From Desulfosporosinus shakirovi (GTDB lineage Bacteria; Bacillota; Desulfitobacteriia; Desulfitobacteriales; Desulfitobacteriaceae): a stretch of 64,000 nt of DNA. The first letter of the stretch is position 1. Each line of letters opens with the position of its first letter. The position numbers and the translations under genes were made by a program. The notes under the pieces are model-generated. The model saw only the letters and a list, made by a program, of their open reading frames with translations. It did not search any database and was not told the origin of the DNA. The stretch covers positions 47,126-111,125 of the forward strand of contig NZ_JAJDOO010000016.1 of assembly GCF_020595055.1 (NCBI RefSeq), given 5' to 3'. Of this stretch, positions 9,314 to 17,966 are shown in pieces.

Positions 9314-9361
9314 AAGTCTGTAGTTTTGTGTCGAATGTTGTTGTAAGGGAGTGGGGGAATA

Positions 9362-9643
9362 ATGATGAAATCAACTGGAATCGTCAGAAAAGTAGATGAA
9401 CTTGGTCGTATTGTTTTACCGATAGAGCTTCGCCGCACTTTAGGTATTGACGAGAAAGACGCCTTGGAAATCTATGTAGATCAAGAAAAAATCATTCTCA
9501 AGAAGTATGAGCCTGCTTGTGTATTTTGTGGTAATGCCAGTGATATCCAACTTTTCCACGGCAAAAACGTCTGCAGAGAATGCGCTGTTGCCATGGGAGA
9601 AAATGTGTCTGCCAGTACAGAATCAAGTTCAAAAGCCGTATAA
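9362..9643 (+). CDS. abrB: AbrB-family transition-state regulator
   Basis: DNA-binding regulator with an N-terminal swapped-hairpin AbrB domain (residues 2-47: STGIVRKVDELGRIVLP, typical of AbrB/Abh/SpoVT). The C-terminal half carries CVFC and CREC, a probable zinc-binding pair found in clostridial AbrB homologues but not in B. subtilis AbrB. At 93 residues it is AbrB-sized; SpoVT is about 180 and has a GAF domain. Two adjacent ATG codons (9362 and 9365) could start it. It sits divergent from metG as in B. subtilis and is the only plus-strand gene of the left arm. It has a clear promoter and terminator and is therefore monocistronic. Confidence 0.92.
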   Translation: MMKSTGIVRKVDELGRIVLPIELRRTLGIDEKDALEIYVDQEKIILKKYEPACVFCGNASDIQLFHGKNVCRECAVAMGENVSASTESSSKAV

Positions 9644-9694
9644 ATTCATACTAAGTACATAGATGACTGAACTATTATTAATTCAGAATCTACT

Positions 9695-9718
9695 GAAGGC
9701 CTAAAGGCCTTCTTTTTT
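9695..9718 (+). terminator. Intrinsic terminator after abrB
   Basis: GAAGGCC-TAAA-GGCCTTC hairpin followed by six T. Confidence 0.92.
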
Positions 9719-9802
9719 ATTCTGGTCAGATCTCCATTTTCTAAAGTTGCATACCCTCAATGTAAGAAAAAACAGCAGCAATACTCGTGATTCCTATTCA
9801 TC

Positions 9803-10639
9803 TTACATTTCCCCGTCCAGCAGTGCTTGGTAAACCTCTGATTTTCTTACCCCATAACGTTTTGCCACTTCTTTCATGGCCTCTTTCTTACTTAATCCTT
9901 GATTAACTCTTTCATTAACCTCTGAGCGCCATTCTTCGGGGCCTCCTACGGGTTTAATTGAGATATATGGCGCAATGACGATACAACACTCTCCACGGGG
10001 CTCAGACTTCTCGAATTCTTGTTTCAACTCTAAAGCAGTCCCTCTATGCACTTGCTGATGCAACTTCGTCAACTCACGCACCACAGCTGCAGGGCGATCA
10101 CCAAAGTACTCTGATATTCCTTGAAGTGTTGCTACCAATCGATGAGGTGCTTCATAGAATATTTGAGTCTGTGTATGATTTGCCAACTGCTCTAGACTTC
10201 GTTTCTTTGCCCCCCTTGACGACGGAAGAAATCCGTGAAAAGCAAAATGCTCAGGGGGCATTCCTGACAAAACTAAAGCTGTAAGAGCGGCATTAGGTCC
10301 AGGTAAGACATCAACAGGAATATTTTCAGTAAGACAAAGACGTATAACCTCTGTTCCTGGATCAGAAATTCCCGGTAAGCCCGCATCAGAGATTAGTGCA
10401 ATCGTTTGACCACCTTTAAGCTTTTCAACCAGTTCCAGGGATTTTTTCTTTTCATTGTGTTCGTGATAACTAATCATGCGAGTACTAATCTGGTAATGTT
10501 GCAATAGTTTCCGAGAATGACGTGTGTCCTCCGCCGCAATTAGGTCCACTTCCCGCAATGTATCCAACACCCTCAAGGTAATATCACCTAAATTTCCGAT
10601 CGGAGTCGCACAAATATATAATGTACCTTTCGTTAACAT
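9803..10639 (-). CDS. rsmI: 16S rRNA 2'-O-ribose C1402 methyltransferase
   Basis: SAM-dependent tetrapyrrole-methylase-fold enzyme that methylates the ribose of C1402 in the decoding centre. Recognised by the N-terminal LYICATPIGNLGDITLR, AEDTRHSRKLL, and DAGLPGISDPG motifs; 278 residues is typical. The C-terminal region (GLSKKEAMKEVAKRYG) is the small helical tail of the family. It has an AAGGAG site upstream of the ATG. It follows yabA by about 50 nt, the conserved Firmicute order ricT-yabA-rsmI. Confidence 0.95.
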   Translation of the reverse strand: MLTKGTLYICATPIGNLGDITLRVLDTLREVDLIAAEDTRHSRKLLQHYQISTRMISYHEHNEKKKSLELVEKLKGGQTIALISDAGLPGISDPGTEVIRLCLTENIPVDVLPGPNAALTALVLSGMPPEHFAFHGFLPSSRGAKKRSLEQLANHTQTQIFYEAPHRLVATLQGISEYFGDRPAAVVRELTKLHQQVHRGTALELKQEFEKSEPRGECCIVIAPYISIKPVGGPEEWRSEVNERVNQGLSKKEAMKEVAKRYGVRKSEVYQALLDGEM

Positions 10640-10689
10640 GCCTTCGACTCCTTGTATTTTAAAGTTCTCAGGGTACTCCCATGCCTAAA

Positions 10690-10995
10690 TTAATCCTTCC
10701 TCAGAAAGCCCATACAGAATAGGCAATCCCCTTCCAATGGTTGACCAAAATGAAGGTGACATACGTGGAAACCTTCTTGATATAGACGGACAAGATTATC
10801 ATGGGCTACCCCTTGAATGTGCTCAGCATTAGCAATAACACGTTCGGTCTCTTTTTCAGGCAGAGTACATTCCCGCCTTAACTTAGTATTTTCATCTTCT
10901 AATGCTTGAACATAGGGTTTTAAGCGGCTTACTTCTTCAAGCAGGGAGCGCAATTTTTCTTCCACTTCTGTAAGGGCCTGTGTCAATTGGCTCAT
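10690..10995 (-). CDS. yabA: Replication initiation control protein YabA
   Basis: Negative regulator of replication initiation that binds DnaA and the DnaN clamp. The N-terminal half (residues 3-60) is a coiled coil with heptad leucines; the C-terminal CHLHFG...CLFC is the zinc-binding part that contacts partners. 101 residues, against 119 in B. subtilis. Its ATG overlaps the ricT stop as ATGA. Both of its known targets, DnaA and DnaN, are encoded in this window. Confidence 0.93.
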   Translation of the reverse strand: MSQLTQALTEVEEKLRSLLEEVSRLKPYVQALEDENTKLRRECTLPEKETERVIANAEHIQGVAHDNLVRLYQEGFHVCHLHFGQPLEGDCLFCMGFLRKD

Positions 10996-11801
10996 ACTTT
11001 CTCACTCTTTTCTTTGGACTTTTCCCCTTTCCTATTGCGTTGCGGTTTCCCCTCAGATTTAGAAAGAACACTTTCTGCACGGGTATTATGTTCGTCCGTG
11101 ACTTCTATTACTTTATGCCCAGCTTGAGGATTTTGCCGCGAACAATGATCTTTATCCTCAGACCTATAGCAGCCATTTTCATACTTTAAGCAACACATAA
11201 GACGCCCGCAAATTCCAGAGATTTTGGTTGGATTTAAAGAGAGCTTTTGGTCTTTAGCCATGCGAATTGATACCGGTTCAAAATCTCCTAAGAAAGAAGT
11301 GCAACAAAGAATTCGTCCGCACGAACCAACTCCTCCGAGCATCTTAGCTTCGTCGCGCACCCCAATTTGGCGGAGCTCAATACGCGTCCTAAAAATTGCT
11401 GCTAAGTCCTTAACCAATTCTCTAAAGTCTACTCGCCCTTCTGCTGTGAAGGAAAATATTATCTTATTTCCATCAAACGTATATTCAACATCTACCAATT
11501 TCATTGGCAAATGGTGTTCCGAAATTTTCTTTAGACAGATTTGAAAAGCATCTTTTTCTTTAGTTCTATTCTGTTCTACAAATAATTCATCTGCCATCGT
11601 TGCCTTACGCATAACCTGCTTCAAAGGCAGAACCACTTCTTCGTCTGCAACTTGACGAGAAGGGATAACCAATTCCCCAAATTCGATACCCCTTGCTGTT
11701 TCAACGATTACCTTATCTGATACAGCAAGTGTAAAGTCTCCTGGGGAAAAATAATAAATTTTTCCTGCATGTTTAAAGCGAACACCTACGACTTCAATCA
11801 T
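10992..11801 (-). CDS. ricT: PSP1-domain protein RicT (YaaT)
   Basis: Component of the RicA-RicF-RicT complex that in B. subtilis binds [4Fe-4S] clusters, accelerates sporulation phosphorelay and directs RNase Y. The PSP1 domain occupies about residues 55-145. The conserved cysteines are in [14 protein letters not shown] and [15 protein letters not shown]. The C-terminal tail is basic and disordered. It overlaps holB by 8 nt and yabA by 4 nt, so holB-ricT-yabA are one translationally coupled operon. Confidence 0.94.
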   Translation of the reverse strand: MIEVVGVRFKHAGKIYYFSPGDFTLAVSDKVIVETARGIEFGELVIPSRQVADEEVVLPLKQVMRKATMADELFVEQNRTKEKDAFQICLKKISEHHLPMKLVDVEYTFDGNKIIFSFTAEGRVDFRELVKDLAAIFRTRIELRQIGVRDEAKMLGGVGSCGRILCCTSFLGDFEPVSIRMAKDQKLSLNPTKISGICGRLMCCLKYENGCYRSEDKDHCSRQNPQAGHKVIEVTDEHNTRAESVLSKSEGKPQRNRKGEKSKEKSEKV

Positions 11802-12672
11802 AGCGAGCCCCTCCTTGTTGAAATAATTCCAATGCTAACACTTCAATCACTAATCTCGGATTAGCTTGTTGTCGCAGTACATTGATCGCTTTCCCAATCG
11901 CCAAAAATTCATACGGACGAGTCGCACTATTTTTTATCCCTTCCTGAGCTTGTACCGCCATTACCTGTAAGCAAAGAAGAGCTTGGTTTTTATCCATCGG
12001 GAAAAGAGCGAAGAGTCTTAGAAAATCTTCCTCTTCAACGGCAGTACGAAATTTCCCTACCCATTCTTGAAGCCACAATACGCCATGTTGAAGAACGTCC
12101 GCCGCTAAATTTTGATTTTTCCCGCTTAAGCGAAAAGCGAGAACTGCTTCCTGCTCATCCATCCCTGCTAATCCTCTTAACCAAGTTTCTTCGGAAAGAT
12201 TGGGGAAGAATACCAGCTGAGCACGACTTTGAATTGTAGGCAATATTCCTTCTGCATTTTCAGCACATAATATAATTACAGTACGCTCTGGTGGTTCTTC
12301 GATAACTTTTAACAGTGAGTTTGCTGCCGGCAATGTCAAGGTATCGGCTTGTTCAATGACAGAAACTTTATAATCACCCTCATAATGCTTTAGGTACGCT
12401 TTTTCTTGCCAAGCAAGGACTTGCTCAATTCCGATAGTTGCTTTAAGCGGTTTTAGCCATGAAACATCCGGATGATTGCCGCTAAGGATCTTGCGACAGG
12501 TTGGACACTCTTGGCACGGCCCCTCTGACCCAGCGTCGGGGCAGTTTAATATCTGCGCCAAGCGGAGAGCCACCTCTCGTTGGTGAAGTGCACTTCCTCC
12601 GTGAAACAGTAAGAGATGCCCCACTCGATTTTCACGCGCTGCTCTCTCTAAAAGAGCTAACTGTAGTTTCAT
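11794..12672 (-). CDS. holB: DNA polymerase III delta' subunit
   Basis: Clamp-loader subunit. The AAA+ fold is seen from LLFHGGSALHQREVALRLA, where the Walker A lysine is lost, as expected for delta' which does not hydrolyse ATP. Four cysteines (LNCPDAGSEGPCQECPTC) form the zinc module, and VIEQADTLTLPAANSLLKVIEEPP is the conserved Walker-B-like segment; RAQLVFF replaces the usual SRC/SRA motif neighbourhood. The 292-residue length is slightly short. Its partner DnaX is at 25-27 kb. The tmk, yaaQ and yaaR genes that lie between yaaO and holB in B. subtilis are absent here. Confidence 0.9.
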   Translation of the reverse strand: MKLQLALLERAARENRVGHLLLFHGGSALHQREVALRLAQILNCPDAGSEGPCQECPTCRKILSGNHPDVSWLKPLKATIGIEQVLAWQEKAYLKHYEGDYKVSVIEQADTLTLPAANSLLKVIEEPPERTVIILCAENAEGILPTIQSRAQLVFFPNLSEETWLRGLAGMDEQEAVLAFRLSGKNQNLAADVLQHGVLWLQEWVGKFRTAVEEEDFLRLFALFPMDKNQALLCLQVMAVQAQEGIKNSATRPYEFLAIGKAINVLRQQANPRLVIEVLALELFQQGGARYD

Positions 12673-12701
12673 AAGGTTGTAACAATCACCATCTTCATCT
12701 C

Positions 12702-14144
12702 TTAATCCCCTTCAACTATCCATATTGTTTGGCTCTCGAAGCCATCCCACCCTTGCCATTGTCCTTCTTTCGATGACAGCAACATACGCAGTGCCTCACG
12801 AGTCATTTCTTCACCCATTACAACCGCTGGAATTCCAGGAGGATAAAGTGAAATTGTTTCTCCTATAATATGACCCAAACTCTCCTTAAGAGGGATTTTA
12901 CGTTTGCGAGCAAAGAAGGCATCCCGTGGAGAGAGAACGGGGTTTGGCAAGGTCATAATATGTCCCTGTACTCTTTCCCATCGCTTTTTCGATTCGGAAA
13001 AGGCTAGAGAAGATGCGAAATCTCTTAAACTTTCTAACCCTTTCGTAAGCAATCGGACATCCTCAGGAGTATTTCCAATGCCTAACATAAACAGAATATT
13101 TTCTTCATCCCATAATTCTGGTTCAATTCCAAAATCTGATCTAAGGTATTCCACACAGCGAGGGGCTGAAACGCCAAGTGGGCGTGTATTAATAAGAATC
13201 TTTGACCAATCCACTGCGTGAATGCCAAAAGTTCCGACATCCTTTGAACTAAGAATTCTAAAACAAGTTCCGACTTTTCTATGAAGATCATCGACTTCTT
13301 CTTTAAGACCTTCCCAGCGCCATAATTCCAAAGCCAATTCTCCTGCCCGTTCTAATGAAGACATAAGCAAATAACTCGGGCTTGATGATTGCAGGAGCTC
13401 CAGACTTTGTTTCAGACGGTTTCGACTAATCCTTGATCCTTGAACATGCAACATAGCTGACTGAGTCAAGGAACTCAATGTCTTATGACAGCTATTTAAG
13501 ACGAGATCTGCTCCAAGCTTTAAAGCACTCGTTGGAAATAGCTCGCTAAGATAATGTGACCCATGTGCCTGATCAACAAGAATCGGTGAATTAGAACCCG
13601 AATTCATTCTTTCTGTTAATAATCCGCTTAAGTCAAAAGCCGTTCCATAATAGCTTGGATACGTGACATGACAGGCAGAAACCTTATGCCATAGAATCTT
13701 TTGCTTCTCCAAATTAATTCCTAACGAAAGATTAAAATCCGGATGGACTATCGGCATCACATAATCCGGCTTTAATCCACTCAAAACTAAAGCCGACATG
13801 ACAGAACGATGGCAACTTCTTTCCACAACAACTCGTTTATCAGCAGTATCTTTTAAAGCAAGAAACATAGCTTGATTGCCAACTGTCCCACCATTAACAA
13901 GAAAAAATGTTTCTTCTGCTCCAAAAATCTTCGCTGCTTTTTTCATGGCCTTAGCAATAATCCCGCTTGGAGAATGAAGGATGTCAAGGCCCGGCAGTTC
14001 GGTTAAGTCAAAACTAACAAAGTCAAAGTCATTAAAAAACTCCTGTCGACCTTTATGGCCAGGAGTATGGAAAGAGCAAAATCCTTGTTTTTGATAATGG
14101 CTCAATCCTTCTCCAAGATCACCCACTGAACAATGAACCTCCAT
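12702..14144 (-). CDS. Orn/Lys/Arg decarboxylase family protein (YaaO-like)
   Basis: PLP-dependent fold-type I enzyme. Recognisable are FHTPGHKG near the N-terminus, the PLP-ring-stacking region NGGTVGNQAMFLAL, VDQAHGSHYL (Asp-x-Ala-His) and the PLP-lysine in LNSCHKTLSSLTQ. The C-terminal domain ends with YPPGIPAVVMGEEMT, as in the group III decarboxylases (arginine, lysine or ornithine). 480 residues matches YaaO/SpeA-type proteins of Firmicutes. The substrate cannot be told from sequence alone. It is 29 nt upstream of holB with no terminator, so it may lead the holB-ricT-yabA operon. Confidence 0.88.
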   Translation of the reverse strand: MEVHCSVGDLGEGLSHYQKQGFCSFHTPGHKGRQEFFNDFDFVSFDLTELPGLDILHSPSGIIAKAMKKAAKIFGAEETFFLVNGGTVGNQAMFLALKDTADKRVVVERSCHRSVMSALVLSGLKPDYVMPIVHPDFNLSLGINLEKQKILWHKVSACHVTYPSYYGTAFDLSGLLTERMNSGSNSPILVDQAHGSHYLSELFPTSALKLGADLVLNSCHKTLSSLTQSAMLHVQGSRISRNRLKQSLELLQSSSPSYLLMSSLERAGELALELWRWEGLKEEVDDLHRKVGTCFRILSSKDVGTFGIHAVDWSKILINTRPLGVSAPRCVEYLRSDFGIEPELWDEENILFMLGIGNTPEDVRLLTKGLESLRDFASSLAFSESKKRWERVQGHIMTLPNPVLSPRDAFFARKRKIPLKESLGHIIGETISLYPPGIPAVVMGEEMTREALRMLLSSKEGQWQGWDGFESQTIWIVEGD

Positions 14145-14265
14145 TTACCCATTATTGTACGACCTATAGTTAACACATGGTATTCCTTATAGTTTAACAT
14201 GAATTTGAAAATTTTTCATCCAAATGGTAATCTGTTGTTGTAAACATTTAATTCATGGCCATATT

Positions 14266-14523
14266 TTAATAAAAAATACCTTTAATTAAAAATAGGAATT
14301 CTTGGTATTCCGGAGAGTCCGGTTCCGCTGTGAAAAGTTCTTGCTGGCAATCCGAACAAAAAAACATCCCCTGTACTCTAAAGCCGTCATATAAGCCCTT
14401 TTTTGGAACCTGTGTGCAACGATAACACACTGGAAGAAGCTTTCCTTCGTTCGGTACAGACCTTTCAACTTTCTCTGGGTTTTCTGAAGGACTTAGAGTT
14501 CGGTTCTGGCTTGTTTTAATCAT
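14266..14523 (-). CDS. csfB: Anti-sigma-G factor Gin (CsfB)
   Basis: Small 85-residue protein with two CxxC pairs, CYRC and CSDC, 25 residues apart, the zinc-binding treble-clef of Gin, which holds sigma-G inactive in the early forespore and mother cell. The N-terminal ~25 residues are polar and variable. It starts with ATG and has a GGGGGA element upstream. It follows gerC by only 28 nt without a terminator, so it is probably transcribed with the germination operon. B. subtilis csfB lies in the same interval next to bofA. Confidence 0.88.
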   Translation of the reverse strand: MIKTSQNRTLSPSENPEKVERSVPNEGKLLPVCYRCTQVPKKGLYDGFRVQGMFFCSDCQQELFTAEPDSPEYQEFLFLIKGIFY

Positions 14524-14551
14524 TATATATTCCCCCTAGTTACTTCTACCC

Positions 14552-15781
14552 CTATTCTTGCCCCTCTCCTCCAGAATTAGACGCGCTGCTGCTTGACATT
14601 CCGGAATGATGAATAGTGACTTTTACCTCTAAAGAAATTGGGAAATCTGCAATCTCTGCTTCCCATTGATCCTTTATGGTCTTCCAATACGCTGAATTCT
14701 TCTGTTCAATATGCCTCCCAATTCCCAGAAAATCGAGCCCCAACTCTCGCTCCTTTTTGATTGAACTCTCGCATTCTTTCTCAATTACCTTGGCAAAGTC
14801 TTTTTCTGCCTGTTTGACTAATTCTACCCACTCCAGCCCTGACAGTTGTTTCTGAGGTCCAAGAATTTCATCAATCGCTATACTCGTCTTGATCTGGTAC
14901 TGTATCTCCATTTTGTCATTATTAACCTTCACTCTATACTTTGTATTCGCTTTTAGTACTTGCCCCCCAAACTTTACACTATTTTCATTAAGATCCACAG
15001 TATTAATTAAACGATGTATAACGTCATTTTCCAACCACATATAGCCTTTGGCTTCTTCGTCAGTTAGATAGTCAGCCAAGTAATCCCCGTGCATAACCCC
15101 TGCTCCATGTATCCGTATCTCCCCCGCTTCATCCTTGCCATCTTCTTTATATTCAACGCCCTCCCTAGACTTTACACTCTCAACTACGGGAAAAATCGGT
15201 GCCGTACTTTTTGTGCCCAAAATCGTAAGGTAATGCCCTAAACGTACAGTTGGGAAGACCGATATTTCATCCCCACCTTCAATGTTACTTTTAATTGCCA
15301 TGGCTGGTAACAGCCCAGAGCGTAATTTTAAATTTAAGATGTCTTGAGCTTTCCCTTTAGCTAATACTAGGTACATTGATCGACGAAATTCGGCATAACG
15401 TTGAAAGAAATCCAATATATTATTAAAATCACCTGATTTTGCAAAATCCTCACCAATGATTATTACCTTTAATGAACCCATAAACGGTGTTCGATAGGCA
15501 ACTTCAGAAAACTTCTCGAAAGCTTCCCTGACACTTGAAGCCTCTACGCTAAATGTCCGGTCCTCAATCTCAGCCCCTGATGAACTATCTTTTTTTGGTC
15601 GAGCAAATTGTTCTGTAACTAGAAAAGTACCTGGTTGTTCCCCCTGATCAAACCCTACACCTAATAAAGGAGCCAAATCCTCTACTTCTTTCTTTCCCCA
15701 GCATCCTGTCAAAAACAAGAGGCAAGCAATGATAGTCAACCTTAGAATAAATTTGTGCCCTTTTCCCCTCTCAGTTTTCAT
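14552..15781 (-). CDS. gerC: Spore germination lipoprotein GerC (Ger(x)C family)
   Basis: C subunit of a GerA-type nutrient germinant receptor, a lipoprotein on the inner spore membrane facing outward. Residues 9-26 are the signal peptide and LTGCW is the lipobox (C27). The body is the three-domain Ger(x)C fold: GVGFDQ, the SVREAFEKFSEVAYRTPFMGSLKVIIIGE segment and the C-terminal FLGIGRHIEQKNSAYWKTIKDQW are characteristic. The frame extends 17 codons upstream, but the ATG at 15781 overlaps the gerB stop as ATGA and gives the normal 409 residues. Last of the four germination genes. Confidence 0.94.
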   Translation of the reverse strand: MKTERGKGHKFILRLTIIACLLFLTGCWGKKEVEDLAPLLGVGFDQGEQPGTFLVTEQFARPKKDSSSGAEIEDRTFSVEASSVREAFEKFSEVAYRTPFMGSLKVIIIGEDFAKSGDFNNILDFFQRYAEFRRSMYLVLAKGKAQDILNLKLRSGLLPAMAIKSNIEGGDEISVFPTVRLGHYLTILGTKSTAPIFPVVESVKSREGVEYKEDGKDEAGEIRIHGAGVMHGDYLADYLTDEEAKGYMWLENDVIHRLINTVDLNENSVKFGGQVLKANTKYRVKVNNDKMEIQYQIKTSIAIDEILGPQKQLSGLEWVELVKQAEKDFAKVIEKECESSIKKERELGLDFLGIGRHIEQKNSAYWKTIKDQWEAEIADFPISLEVKVTIHHSGMSSSSASNSGGEGQE

Positions 15782-16869
15782 GAAATACCAGCTCCCTTCC
15801 AGCGCGAGATTCCCCAAAGAGTGAGTATCCATACGGCTGCAAACGGTAGAATCAAATAATTATCTACAAGTCCAATCTCCATAACTAAGTCCGGTCCTCT
15901 TGTAAACTTAAATGCAATCCCCATAAATATGACTCCCACTCCGAGATTCCATTTTAATCCCTTTAAATTGAAGACGGTTTCTAAGCCCCAAGTCACCGTA
16001 AAAAAAAAGGCACCGGCCTTTATAATCAAGGCCCCCAGCCAAGCTCCCAAGAATACAGATTCAACTCCGGCAACAGTCCTGCTTATTTCCACCATCTTCC
16101 CCAAGACAAGTAAGCCATACACCATTCTTACAGTTTCTCCAGGCCCAAAAATTAAAATTTGTATTAAGACTACCAACATATTCAAGAATCCCACCAAAAA
16201 AACTGTTCGCCAAACCCCTCTCTTTAATTGGACAAGCTCTCGTTTAGAAGTAGGCAGAAAGGTAAGAATCCCTGCTAAGAAGAGGATATATTCCATCGCA
16301 AACGGTGCTACTTTGAGCCAGGCCCAAATAATGGGTCTTATTCCCTCGCTTAAAATAGGCAGAAGTTCCCCATGCTCAATTCGCGGTATGGAGAGTCCAA
16401 TATTCAGTACCAATGCAATAATTATTAAAGGAAAAAGTATTTCTGAGAAGCGGGCAAATACTTCGATCCCTGACTTAACCAAGTAAAATACTAGTAAAAT
16501 TCCTCCTAGGTAGAACATTCCAATCGGGGTTAGCGGCATAATTGAGGACTGATAGATATCCCCAGCTTGGCCTAGCAACAGACCCCCAAAGTAACACATG
16601 ATAAAGATATAAACTACCCCAATGATTTTAGAGATCCATTTTCCCAAGATTATATCCGAAATCTGCAGCAAGTTTTTTCGTGGATACTGTTCCAGCAACG
16701 AAATTACCATTAATCCGTAAGGAATTCCAACAACGAAGCCGGGCAAAACACTCATCCAGCCGTCCCGACCGGCGACCTCTGTCACAATCGAGGCTATGGG
16801 AAGAAATGTTGTACCCATAAGTACCGCTGAGCCTAAAACCACGAATTGATGTGAAGATATTCTTTCCAT
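15778..16869 (-). CDS. gerB: Spore germination permease GerB, second tandem copy
   Basis: Integral membrane B subunit of a GerA-type receptor, APC/LeuT-like fold with about ten membrane segments, where germinant specificity lies. 363 residues. It begins MERISSHQF and shares the lines GRDGWMSVLPGF, EQYPRKNLLQIS and YLVKSGIEVFARFSE with the copy immediately upstream; the two are the same length and clearly recent duplicates, with divergence concentrated in some membrane segments. It lies 3 nt after the first copy and its stop overlaps gerC. Confidence 0.94.
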   Translation of the reverse strand: MERISSHQFVVLGSAVLMGTTFLPIASIVTEVAGRDGWMSVLPGFVVGIPYGLMVISLLEQYPRKNLLQISDIILGKWISKIIGVVYIFIMCYFGGLLLGQAGDIYQSSIMPLTPIGMFYLGGILLVFYLVKSGIEVFARFSEILFPLIIIALVLNIGLSIPRIEHGELLPILSEGIRPIIWAWLKVAPFAMEYILFLAGILTFLPTSKRELVQLKRGVWRTVFLVGFLNMLVVLIQILIFGPGETVRMVYGLLVLGKMVEISRTVAGVESVFLGAWLGALIIKAGAFFFTVTWGLETVFNLKGLKWNLGVGVIFMGIAFKFTRGPDLVMEIGLVDNYLILPFAAVWILTLWGISRWKGAGIS

Positions 16870-16872
16870 TTG

Positions 16873-17964
16873 TCAATTACCAGCTCCCCTCTTCCAGCGC
16901 GAGACTCCCCAAAGAATAGGTATCCAAAGAGCTACAAAGGGCATAATCAGATACTCGTCAACAAGCCCAATTTCTGTAATTAAAGAGGGTCCCCTTATAA
17001 ACCTGAAAGAGATTCCTAAAAATACGACCGCTATTGCATGTCTCCATTTTACTCCCTTCAACCCAAAGACACTTTCTAAACCCCAAATTACTGAGAAGAA
17101 AAGAGAACCTATTTTAATGATCGCCGCAGCAAGCCAAACACCCAAAAATAAAGATTCGACTCCAGCAACCGTCCTGCTTACTTCCACCAATTTCCCTAAA
17201 ACAAGCAGGCCATATACCAAGCGAATGGTCTCTGCTGGTCCAAAAACAAGCAATTGAATTAAGACTACTAAAGTGTCTAGGATACCCACCAAGAAAATAA
17301 TTCGCCAGACTCCCTTTTTTAGTTGACTAAGCTCTTGCTTCCCCGTGGGGAGAAAAGCAATAACTCCTGCTAGAAAGAGCATATAGGTCATCACAAAAGG
17401 CATTATTTTTCTTGTTCCCAGAAAGATTGGCTTAAATCCCTCGCTCAAAATAGGCAGAAGTTCCCCTTGTTCAATTCTAGGTATAGAAAGTCCAACATTT
17501 AAAAGCAATGCGATTACGATCAGTGGAAAGACTACCTCGGAAAAACGGGCAAACACTTCAATTCCAGACTTTACCAGGTACAAAACAAGAAAGATCCCGC
17601 CCAGGAAGAACACCCAGAGAGGAGTTAAGGGCATAATCGAAACCTGATAAATATCTCCGACTTGTCCCAGCAACAAGCCTCCAAGATAAGCGACAATTAA
17701 TATATAAATTAAACCTATGAAATTTCCTATCCATTTTCCAAAAACTGTTGCCGAAATTTGTAATAAGTTTTTGCGAGGATACTGTTCCGAAAGGGAAAAT
17801 ATCATTAAACAATAGGGAATCCCCACTGCAAATCCTGGTAAAACACTCATCCAGCCATCTCGACCGCCAACTCCGGTCACTATCGATGCTACGGGGAGAA
17901 ATGTTGTACCCAAAATTACGGCCGCTCCTAGGGTTGTAAATTGATGTGGTGAAATCCTTTCCAT
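16873..17964 (-). CDS. gerB: Spore germination permease GerB, first tandem copy
   Basis: B subunit of a GerA-type germinant receptor. 363 residues with about ten membrane segments, starting MERISPHQF. The frame can be read to 18036, inside gerA, but the ATG at 17964 has GGAAGGGG upstream, lies 2 nt after the gerA stop, and aligns exactly with the start of the second copy. An operon with A-B-B-C order suggests that one GerA/GerC scaffold may pair with two B subunits of different specificity; that is inference. Confidence 0.94.
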   Translation of the reverse strand: MERISPHQFTTLGAAVILGTTFLPVASIVTGVGGRDGWMSVLPGFAVGIPYCLMIFSLSEQYPRKNLLQISATVFGKWIGNFIGLIYILIVAYLGGLLLGQVGDIYQVSIMPLTPLWVFFLGGIFLVLYLVKSGIEVFARFSEVVFPLIVIALLLNVGLSIPRIEQGELLPILSEGFKPIFLGTRKIMPFVMTYMLFLAGVIAFLPTGKQELSQLKKGVWRIIFLVGILDTLVVLIQLLVFGPAETIRLVYGLLVLGKLVEVSRTVAGVESLFLGVWLAAAIIKIGSLFFSVIWGLESVFGLKGVKWRHAIAVVFLGISFRFIRGPSLITEIGLVDEYLIMPFVALWIPILWGVSRWKRGAGN

Positions 17965-17966
17965 TG

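Noticed and set aside
9145..9361. T-box or S-box upstream of metG
   Set aside because: The interval is short and shared with the abrB promoter; no T-box motif or terminator-antiterminator pair was seen.
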